Positions 9,970 through 64,000 of a stretch of 64,000 nt of DNA are shown piece by piece (within the stretch, counting starts at the first letter, position 1; every line of letters starts with the position of its first letter). Location: contig JAVDOI010000019.1 in NCBI GenBank assembly GCA_032191485.1, positions 3,902,282 through 3,966,281 on the forward strand, read 5' to 3'. The notes beneath the pieces are model-generated. The model had not been told where the DNA came from and did no database searches. It saw nothing but the letters and a program-made list of their open reading frames with translations. This DNA comes from Leptoclinus maculatus (Eukaryota; Chordata; Actinopteri; Perciformes; Stichaeidae). The translations under genes were made by a program, and so were the position numbers.

Positions 9970-9975
9970 AATAAA
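9970..9975 (+). terminator. Candidate poly(A) signal AATAAA (distal)
   Basis: This canonical hexamer is followed within 40 bases by GTACTGTCTTTATTTTTC, a plausible GU/U-rich downstream element. It would give a 3' UTR of about 2.5 kb. Confidence 0.4.
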
Positions 9976-10737
9976 TTTTGAAATAGATGGTTTTGCAAGT
10001 ACTGTCTTTATTTTTCATCTTCTGTAGCCATGTATTAATCATAGACCGTATATACAGTATGTATAGGTATACATTTATCAGTGTATGGTACTAATACGTT
10101 ACGACCACATGGTGGTAGCACTGTATGATGAGGTGATGTGTTAAATGATCATATCATATCCTCACCATAGACACATTATATTTACTCACAAGAATTTACA
10201 TAATTTCCGGATCTTTTCTGCCTTCAACAAATCATAATGTATCTGATGCTGGTTCCACTCTCCTCCTTCCCTTATAACTTCAGGCAGTAACCTTGTATCC
10301 TGTAATTTACTCCAGCGCAGTAGATGCAGACAGGCGGAGTTGAAAAGGGGGTCAGAAACTCCCCCTGAAGACACAAATGAATATGAACAGTGATGGAAGG
10401 ATTCATATTTTATGTTCATAAAATCGCAGCGGAGTGTTGACTCGCAGCTGACTCACTGCCTTACCCGTGTTTGGTTGAACTTCTACTCTATTCTGTTGTA
10501 CTTTTGCAATTCTATTAAGTGCTTAAAGATGACATAACACACCCCCACAATGCATCACTCAACCTGATTAACTCAGCGTAATTTATTTTCCTCTCTCTGC
10601 TGCTGTTATTGACGGGGAACGGAGACGCTTTTATTTTTAAGTGTGATTGATTTGCATTGTCATAACACTGGAAATCAGCACCTTGTCACTATACCCTGAA
10701 TGTATAGTTTAACGTATGGAAGATTTCCTTCTTGTCT

Positions 10738-10860
10738 TAGACTAAGATGAGAAAATCGATACCACTCTCACGGCTTTACGCCAAATATGAAGCTAGCGGT
10801 TAGCTTAGCATAGCACAATGACTGGAGGCAGCAGGGAAACCGCTAGCCTGGCTCTGTCTC
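10738..10860 (-). repeat. Left inverted arm of a dispersed repeat
   Basis: Read on the minus strand it gives GAGAGTGGTATCGATTTTCT and, downstream, GCTTCATATTTGG and GCTAAGCTAACC. I associate these motifs with a repeat common in percomorph fish. The same motifs occur in the opposite orientation at about 11,027-11,205. Confidence 0.6.
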
Positions 10861-10873
10861 AAGGTTAAATTGA

Positions 10874-11018
10874 GGGCTAGCTAGCAAGTGCTAGCACCCC
10901 TGGGCTAGCTAGCATGTGCTAGCACCCCTGGGCTAGCTAGCATGTGCTAGCACCCCTGGGCTAGCTAGCATGTGCTAGCACCCCTGGGCTAGCTAGCATG
11001 TGCTAGCACCCCTGGGCT
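10874..11018 (+). repeat. 28-bp minisatellite, five copies, GCTAGC-rich
   Basis: Five head-to-tail 28-bp units start at 10874, 10902, 10930, 10958 and 10986, followed by a partial GGGCT. Each unit begins GGGCTAGCTAGC and ends CTAGCACCCCT. Copies 2 to 5 are identical and copy 1 differs at one base (AAGTG for ATGTG). Confidence 0.97.
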
Positions 11019-11026
11019 CTCGCTTC

Positions 11027-11790
11027 ATATTTTAACAAACAAACCAACACATTCAAACGCGTCAAATACCGACGCTTGGTCATTGGCCCTGAGCTTCAAA
11101 CTATGACGGCCCACGTACCCGCTCTGGGTGTCAGAATTTGATGGATTGGGAGAGAGATCGGTTGTGGTATCGATATTCTCACCTAACTCGCCATGGAATT
11201 GAATAATTGTATTTTGCAAAATATTGTAAATTTGACCAGAAACTCACTTTATGTGACATAGGGTCAACTGACAGGAAGTTCAGTCAATACTGGACTGCAT
11301 GTGTGAACTTTAATCGGCCTATTTTTCCATTGGATTTTGGATTATTGCAGAAAATAAGCGCTGTGGTAAACAAAAGTTTATGATACTTAGACGTTTTTTC
11401 AGAAAGATAATCTTCTCAAATGAACATCACTTTTATGATTTTTGAAGAGTGAATGAAATCGGCGGAAGTAAAAACATTAGGCTATAAACAAACTACACCA
11501 CAGTCACATGAACGCGAGTACACACAACGAGGCTGTGAAGGCGTGATGGTGTTTTGTAATCTCGTTTAGCCACTTGTTAGCAACCACCTTGTTTACCACA
11601 CTTAAAAGAAGGCGGTTGGGGTGTTTACTTACGTATTTTATATCCTAGAACAAAACGTTTAAAAGCTCATGTTAACCACAGACCTTCTTTTTTTTTTAGG
11701 CATCAAACCAAAAACCCATTCGAAAAACCCCTTGACTTCGAGGCAAATGCAAAAATGTTGACTCACTTCCGGGTTTTAGGACTCATTCCT
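11027..11790 (+). repeat. Right inverted arm and adjoining dispersed-repeat relic
   Basis: GCTTCATATTTT at about 11,027 and GTGGTATCGATATTCTCACC at about 11,165 mirror the left arm at 10,738-10,860. The next 550 bases, including CGTTTTTTCAGAAAGATAAT and CTCGTTTAGCCACTTGTTAG, resemble a second repeat type I recall from percomorph fish. The family assignment is from memory. Confidence 0.45.
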
Positions 11791-12135
11791 GCAGCACTGC
11801 CAGTCAAACAATTAACAGCAACAGTTTCAATGTTACATTCCCGGCAAATTACCGGCATTACTTCAAACTGTCTTCCTAAAATAGCTTACATACTTGAACA
11901 AAGTCTCTGTCCCGCCAGTTCCACAGGATGTTTACTGTATAGGCCTTTACGGGAATCGGGTAACACTCGTATTCCTGGCACATTAGTGCACAAGCCAGAT
12001 GATCAAGTTCAACCAGAAATCAATAATGACTTCTCCGACAGAGAGCGTGGGCCGAGAGTTCCACTTTCACTTTTAATTGTAGCATGATCCATGATGAGTC
12101 TGGATGATATATCCTCCTCTAATCTGTTCAGTGAA

Positions 12136-12138
<3 letters not shown>

Positions 12139-12212
<74 letters not shown>

Positions 12213-12225
12213 GTGTGTGTGTGTG
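12139..12225 (+). repeat. (GT)n microsatellite, 87 bp
   Basis: This is a nearly perfect GT array with a single GC interruption. Confidence 0.97.
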
Positions 12226-12678
12226 GGGGCTCACACCGGATGCTGTTCTTACACAGTGAAATCCGTCTGAATAATGTGATTTGAACAGCTGCAGGTGCTT
12301 TTTATTTACTGTGGGATTCAAATCAATACAGGTTAATTTCTATGTGAAACGGCCTGTGCGGAGTTTCAGAAAAAATCGATTTACTGTATGCTTTGGATTT
12401 ATCTTTTCGGTGTTGTATTCCCGTTGTTAGTTGGTGCATTAGAGGCCTTTTGTGCATTTCATTGTTTCTACTTCTTAATGAGATCATTAGATAAATATGG
12501 ACATCATTAGGAGCAAGAATATTTTCCTGACATTCAACCTGCTCGGTATGAAAAAACACCTAATTTGCATTCTTTTAACAGCCATGTGTAAATAAATAAA
12601 TAAAATAAACTCAAAGAATTGCTGGGAGAGGGTGTGGCTGAGATAGAACAGAAACAAGGAAATAGGAAAGAGATAAGG

Positions 12679-12720
12679 TGTGTGTGTGTGTGTGTGTGTT
12701 TGTGTGTGTGTGTGCGCGTG
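12679..12720 (+). repeat. (GT)n microsatellite
   Basis: This is a GT array with one TT interruption that ends in GCGCGTGTG. Confidence 0.95.
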
Positions 12721-13595
12721 TGAGTGATGGGGGGACAGGCAGAGCCAGCCAAGTGGCGCTTAAAGACTTTTATTCTGAGCGGCAATGAGGCTCAGGAGGA
12801 CGGGGTCAATATTCACCAGCTCCTATCTCTGAGCGTCCACAGAACGAATCCTCCAGCTAAAAATACCAGTGCCGCTGTTTTTACGACCAGAACTGATGAG
12901 CCGTGATACTGCCGCTTGCTCTCCTAATGCGGCTAACAGAAATCAACCTCGTCCCCTCTCGACAGGTCTCTGGTTATCAAGCACAACAGATTGGGAGGAA
13001 CCCAGTTTTTTATTATTAATATGCCCGGTAAAAAGCGCTTCAGCTTGAAATTAGAGGGCAGCGCCTTTGAAGGAATTTCATTCACCGAGATTTTTTCTCT
13101 TTGCGTGGAGGGGACGCACGAAAACGGTGGGAGATGAACAGCAAAGCAGGAGTGTGATTGCGAGCGGGTGGGAGATGACAGTGAGAGATATAGCTGGTAT
13201 TGTGACAGCCACAGTGAAGGGGGGGGAGGTCAACTGTTTGCTCTCGTGCAGCCCACAAAAGGAAGCTCTCCACATTGAGTGATCTGCTTTAGTTCCCTCC
13301 ATGTAAGTGCAGGTCAGCATCAATTGTGTGGGAAGTGGCGGGGACCGTTGAAGCAGGAGAGCTCTCCAGTTGAACCCTGGGTAGTGGAGAGTAAATGAGG
13401 AGGACATGGAGAGAGACAGAGAGACGTTTTTGCACTGGTTTCCGTACCTTACTGTCCAATTTACTGTACCTAGTCAGATCTGGTTCAGTTGTGCGAGATA
13501 GACCAGCAGCTGTATGGTCGAGGGAACATCTGTTAATAATATGGGTGAGGTTTTTAAGCCACAGATGTGTCGGGTTTGCATTGCCGATCTGATCG

Positions 13596-13665
13596 CTGTG
13601 GTCCACACTGCAATATCTTCACTGTCGGATGAGTTGCCATGACATTTTTTTGAAGACGTTCACTT
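13596..13665 (+). repeat. Fragment of dispersed repeat
   Basis: GCAATATCTTCACTGTCGGA followed by TGAGTTGCCATGACATTTTT resembles the ATCTCAACAACTATTAGATG plus GTTGCCATGAACATTTTG stretch of the longer copy at 41,400-42,160. Confidence 0.5.
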
Positions 13666-14074
13666 ATGCTCTTGAAACTAAAATAGCTGCGAAATGAATG
13701 ACATCCCCCCAGTTTCAACTGTACTTTATGTCTGGTTTTAGTTGGAAATTGTTTGTTTAAAAACATCCGACAAATATGAAATATCCCTTTTTACGTCGCC
13801 ATTTCTTTATCAAATGGAATATACTTTCTATATTAAAGAGAAGAAATATACTACATTGTTCATAAAACATGTAAACACTGTGAACATGCATAAAACATTA
13901 GTGGGGAATGCACTGTTTGGGTCTTTGAATAGAGATGCGTGAGGATAAGCGACCATGATAGCACTGGCTTGTGGTTGTGTGTAATAATTACGCAGCAATT
14001 TATTGGTTACACATGGCTTCATGTTTTATGCATGTTCAGGGATTCGGTAGCTGAATTATGATTCATGGAGTATC

Positions 14075-14077
<3 letters not shown>

Positions 14078-14117
<40 letters not shown>

Positions 14118-14120
14118 GTG

Positions 14121-14192
<72 letters not shown>
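14078..14192 (+). repeat. GT array facing an AC array (inverted microsatellite)
   Basis: A 37-bp GT array (14078-14114) is separated by about 8 bases from a 70-bp AC array (14123-14192). The two are reverse complements and could form a long hairpin. Confidence 0.97.
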
Positions 14193-14194
<2 letters not shown>

Positions 14195-14605
14195 GCTTAG
14201 TTGAGATGTAGGAGCACTAAAGTTTTACAAGGCAAGCAGTGGGCTAAACCTATCCTAAATGGCTCAAATGTTTTTTGTTTTTTTTAACAGATAATCTATA
14301 TAAGTGTAGCAATTTCTCACAATTAGCTTATTTATTGCTAATTATTCTTGAGATGCATGAAACAGGCCTTGTTTTTGGTTGATTGGCAAACTTGTGTGAC
14401 ATGTACACAAATTGTAGACGTCTGTGTCCGCTCAACATGGAGGCTCTGCGGAAAGAGGCTGAGCCGGTGTTGCTCTGTGGGATGCTGCAGTCAGGAGGCA
14501 ACAATGGGAAGTTTGCTCACACAAAGGCCGTCTGTCTGTATGTGCATGTGTGCGTGTCTCAGTGTGCGACCGTTCATTATTGCCCCCACCCACCCATGTG
14601 GACGT

Positions 14606-14606
<1 letters not shown>

Positions 14607-14656
<50 letters not shown>
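14607..14656 (+). repeat. (GT)25 microsatellite
   Basis: This is a perfect 50-bp GT array. Confidence 0.97.
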
Positions 14657-14660
<4 letters not shown>

Positions 14661-15092
14661 CAGCTATATTTAGAGACGTGGCTGGTTAGCCGGCAAACAC
14701 ACTGAGTAATACTGAGATGCGTCATTTTTGAGATCCTATGACTCTATGATCAAAACAAAATGCGTACACACACCCAAACACACACAGACACACCGATGGC
14801 CTGTAGCAAACTTAGTACTTGTGTTCGAACAGGAAATTCTCCAGTTTTATTTTTATAACTTAAAAAAAACCATCATGTATTAAGACAGGACACATTCAGT
14901 GAAATAAGGAGGTGTTCTGTTCCTGAACAACTCCTATAGAGCGACACACTTCAACATACCGTATATGTCTCAATGTCCTCATAATGTGACCCTCCTCCTT
15001 ATCCCTTCACATCCATCATGCTGTCATTCTTTTCTTTGCCAGCGGAGGGTCTCCCTTCCAATTAATTCATTCGGATGCTTATCCTCATAGCA

Positions 15093-15122
15093 CAGAGAGA
15101 GAGAGAGAACAGAGAGAGAGAG
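15093..15122 (+). repeat. (GA)n tract
   Basis: This is a GA-rich purine tract with a single AACA interruption. Confidence 0.9.
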
Positions 15123-15519
15123 ACTTATTAGTGTTTCTACGAGCCCTAATAATAATAATGTTCGTAATAATAATCTCCTCTCAGACTGGTGTGTGGCAGA
15201 GGGACTGAATGTGTGGCACAACAAGACTAGATTACCAACAGCAGATAAAATGGGGAAGTCCAAATCAAGTTAGACCTCAAAGGTGCACTTCCGTGATTTG
15301 CTGTCACACTTCCATGAAGTTGGGGGACTTACAAGAGTCAGATCAACACAAAAAGTGTCAAAATGAATACAGAAGCATAAAAATATCCATACTATTAGTC
15401 AACAAGAACATCTTTCAAACGTTGCACCTGCTGCTACACCTGATGACATCATCAGGGGCCCTAACAGGCTAGATCCGGCTGTGAAAGAAGGGGCGAGGAG
15501 TGCTTCGTGCCAACAACCC

Positions 15520-15732
15520 ACATTGAACTGAACTGAATCAAACTGAATTGAACTAATGTGAATGAGGGTATTGAGGGCAGGGGAACACACACAGGAAAGA
15601 CTTTTCATGACGGATTTCTTTCCATTTTTTTCTTGATGATTGTATCATTGTCATCACTTCCATGCCAGTGAATCTGAAGTACTGAATTTTAAATGAGCTG
15701 AGCTGAAGTCAACTGAACTGAACTGAATTGAC
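15520..15732 (+). repeat. Degenerate TGAAC/TGAAT short repeats
   Basis: Clusters of 5-mers (GAACTGAACTGAATCAAACT near 15,527, and CAACTGAACTGAACTGAATT near 15,711) flank the presumed cpne8 promoter. The unit is about 5 bp and degenerate. Confidence 0.75.
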
Positions 15733-16024
15733 AAGAGTGGGAAGAAGGACAGAAAGAGGGGAAGGAGAGAAACTCACATTCACACACACGCAGAGGAGGA
15801 GAGAGAGAGAGAGAGAGAAGGAGAAATGTGACATCACATCTCCCAGCCTCTCTCTCTCTCGCGCTCCCTCTCGTTGGCACCTTTGCTCCACTTCTCGCCG
15901 AGGAGGCGCACACACACACTCAGTTCCTCGTTATCCTCCTTCGCCGCTCGTAAAAAAAAAAAGGGGGGCTGGACCACAAACGGGGAAAAGAAGAGGAAAG
16001 GGAAAACATTTGTTTTTTGACAGG
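15690..16024 (+). promoter_or_regulatory. cpne8: Probable cpne8 promoter and 5' UTR
   Basis: The 330 bases before the start codon are GA/CT-rich (GA array 15,800-15,818; CT array about 15,848-15,861) with scattered CpG and no TATA box. That fits a TATA-less vertebrate promoter. The transcription start cannot be placed from sequence alone. Confidence 0.4.
15800..15818 (+). repeat. (GA)n tract in the cpne8 upstream region
   Basis: This is a purine tract, followed about 30 bases later by a CT tract. Together they could pair as a short stem or bind GAGA-type factors. Confidence 0.85.
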
Positions 16025-62087
<46,063 letters not shown>

Positions 62088-62089
62088 GT

Positions 62090-62091
<2 letters not shown>

Positions 62092-62124
<33 letters not shown>
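62092..62124 (+). repeat. (GT)16 microsatellite at the exon 11 donor
   Basis: This is a perfect GT array beginning four bases into the intron, effectively part of the 5' splice site region. Confidence 0.97.
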
Positions 62125-62126
<2 letters not shown>

Positions 62127-62374
62127 CTTGCATGTACGCGTGTGTTACTGTTTTCAAGTCAACAATGATTCTCCTCTCCAGACCAGTGTACAGGTCGACA
62201 GGTCCCTCACACACACACTAACTGGACGATTGTGTTTCCGTCTGGAACATTTTCTACTGGAGTTTTACCTTTAGTAAAACTCAACTGCCATTTCAGTTCT
62301 GAAACAGATTTTTGTTATAAAAATGAAACACAACTTAAGACAGTTTTATAGGATGTGAACTGAAAAATAGCTTC

Positions 62375-62720
62375 TTAAAGAGCCAGTGTGTAGCATTTAT
62401 GAGCCGAATTGGGAATTCAGTTCATAACTATGTTTTTTTTATTGGTGTATAATCACCCGAAACTAAGAATCGTCGTGTTTTTGTTAGCTTGGAATGAGCA
62501 TAGGGAGCCGGTCCTCTTCAACGTGCAGCCCCGTGTTTCTACAGTAGCCCAGAACGGACATCGCAGTTCTACAACACGCTTGTGAAACTGCTTTAACGTG
62601 AGCCGCAGGGTGCAAAACCGTGGTGCCGCCAGCCGCCGTCTGACTTCTGTTGCTCCTATAGTCGTGTTAATATGGTACGGATGGCAAGACGTCACCAAAT
62701 CCTACACACTGTCCCTTTAA
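62375..62720 (+). mobile_element. Non-autonomous TIR element, 346 bp
   Basis: The left end is TTAAAGAGCCAGTGTGTAGC. The right end read from 62,720 on the minus strand is TTAAAGGGACAGTGTGTAGG. Identity is 21 of 24 bases across the full TIR. No coding capacity is visible. A truncated relative lies at 44,415. Confidence 0.72.
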
Positions 62721-63270
62721 AGTAGAAATAAACTGCTTCAGCTTGAAGCAGATAGAAACATTATGGATCATGTCAATGTTGCTTTGATTACGTCACCTCT
62801 TATAGAGACGGACACAAACCAGATGCTTGAACATGAGACTTCACATCAGCTGATGTCATTTTGTTGTGTACAGATCAGGTTGGATTAAGGATGGAAATTT
62901 GTCATGTTACTGACATTTAAAAAAAAAAAAGTATATCGCCAACTCCATGACCAGTACAAAATGAGCCAGTATTTTGCCGTTCACTGTCCATTGAGAGTCA
63001 ACGTTATTAAAAATGCTTTCCACAAACAAAATTCCATTCACCTCCATTGTAGTGGTGTATGGAGAAACAAGTCAGTCTTAAAACAAACAGGAAAATGCAA
63101 AAATTTGATATAAAAATGTCCTCAATATAGTATGATATAAATATTCCCCCCCTTCCCATAATCCAACATATTATCCTGTATGTTTTTGTGTTGGTGCATA
63201 ATCACTGAAGATGGGACTCTCATAAGACTTCGTTAATGTTAATCAAAATCTTAATCCTCACTTCGTCATG

Positions 63271-63271
<1 letters not shown>

Positions 63272-63311
<40 letters not shown>
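63272..63311 (+). repeat. (CA)20 microsatellite
   Basis: This is a perfect CA array in cpne8 intron 11. Confidence 0.96.
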
Positions 63312-63313
<2 letters not shown>

Positions 63314-64000
63314 ACAGACAGTTCTGATGGATCGCTGGCTTATCTTCTCCCACGAAGAGTCAACACTTCTTGATTAACAGCGTACCACACGGAGAGGAGA
63401 GCACACAGGGGACTGTCATTTTAAACAGCTGCTGCTTGCCTAATGGCGCTCAGATGTGCACACGCACAAAGGTGCACGCAGAGGCACAGTGGCAAGTATG
63501 CGAAGCACAGCAAACACACAGAGTCATTTGGGGATTTCTGACATGTTTCTTGACCCTGGCTTCCAACTTAAAACTGGCAGTTAGAGAGAAGATGGCTTTT
63601 ACAGTCCCTCGGTGTTTGTGTGTAAGTGTGTCTTTGTGTTACAACCACGTTTCAATCATTACACCTCACCTCCAGAGGCAAACTTGTCCTTGTGTGAACC
63701 AAGGAGAAATGCATAAATCCACACATTTGTATGTTGTTTCCCGGAGGTCCTCTCTTTCTGTTTAACCCTGGCTTCAGTTTAATTACGCCACAAAGCTCTG
63801 ATTTAACGGCTCGGATGCAGTGTTTGGGATTCAAAATGAGTTTTGCTTCCGTCTCTGGCTGTCCCTACATAACGGGAGCGGTTGTATGTTTTAATGAGCC
63901 TGGACTGCAACATCACGGCCCGGAAAAGTGTCTCTTTTCCAATCGGTTCACACAAACAACAAGGTTGTTAAAGCGAAACGTAAAGATTGTTAGATGCGTA

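Larger units (their letters stand above)
7503..9975 (+). other. kif21a: Probable kif21a 3' UTR
   Basis: The sequence after the TGA has no conserved coding frame. AATAAA hexamers occur at 8466-8471 and 9970-9975, with ATTAAA at 8557-8562 and 9478-9483. The one at 9970 is followed by a T/GT-rich stretch, as expected of a cleavage site. The true 3' end cannot be fixed without transcript data. Confidence 0.5.
9976..15690. other. kif21a-cpne8 intergenic interval
   Basis: No coding exon is supported here. The interval contains repeat relics at about 10,738-11,790, a 28-bp minisatellite, several GT/AC arrays, a repeat fragment near 13,596-13,665 and AT-rich unique sequence. Open frames in it are short, or arise from HTHT/CVCV translations of microsatellites. 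Confidence 0.8.
62088..64000 (+). other. cpne8 intron 11 (start)
   Basis: The intron begins GTCAGT and continues past the window end. It contains a GT array 4 bases from the donor, a complete TIR element (62,375-62,720) and a CA array at 63,272-63,311. The next cpne8 exon is not in the window. Confidence 0.82.

Noticed and set aside
10874..11018. CRISPR-like regularly spaced repeat
   Set aside because: The units are contiguous with no unique spacers and the DNA is from a vertebrate. It is a minisatellite.
15728..16024. N-terminal extension of copine-8 from the ATG at 15728
   Set aside because: The sequence is low-complexity Arg/Glu from a GA tract, and the ATG at 16025 gives the family-typical N-terminus.

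Overview
The window is vertebrate genomic DNA, almost certainly from a spiny-rayed (percomorph) teleost fish. The evidence is small coding exons bounded by GT-AG introns, very dense (GT)n/(AC)n microsatellites, and dispersed repeats of types I associate with percomorph genomes. There are no bacterial-style operons, CRISPR arrays or phage genes. Two protein-coding genes, both on the + strand, account for all coding sequence I can support.

Region 1 (1-7502, with 3' UTR to about 10 kb) is the 3' part of kif21a, a kinesin-4 family motor. Nineteen exons join in frame into 791 residues. They cover the end of the stalk, the regulatory coiled coil, the KANK-binding motif, a shortened serine/proline-rich linker and the C-terminal seven-bladed WD40 domain, ending at a TGA. 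The motor domain lies upstream of the window.

Region 2 (about 7.5-16.0 kb) is intergenic. It holds the kif21a 3' UTR, dispersed repeat relics, a 28-bp minisatellite built from GCTAGC palindromes between inverted repeat arms, and a GT/AC inverted microsatellite.

Region 3 (16,025 to the window end) is the 5' part of a copine gene, cpne8. Eleven exons join in frame into 266 residues, giving both C2 domains with their calcium-binding aspartates. The C-terminal copine/VWA domain lies beyond the window. The introns are large (intron 1 about 19.2 kb, intron 6 about 8.3 kb). They carry two perfect TG arrays of 250 and 292 bp, two hAT-type DNA transposon relics, two further TIR-bounded non-autonomous elements, a fold-back element, LINE tails and several RFX X-box-like motifs.

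The head-to-tail order KIF21A then CPNE8 is, as far as I recall, the same as on human chromosome 12, so this is a conserved syntenic pair. The two proteins are not known to act together: KIF21A restrains microtubule growth at the cell cortex, and copines bind phospholipid membranes in response to calcium. I found no previously undescribed gene system. The most noteworthy observations are clinically important KIF21A residues conserved across the exon 3/4 junction, splice-site-adjacent UG repeats, and several transposon relics whose ends can be read directly.
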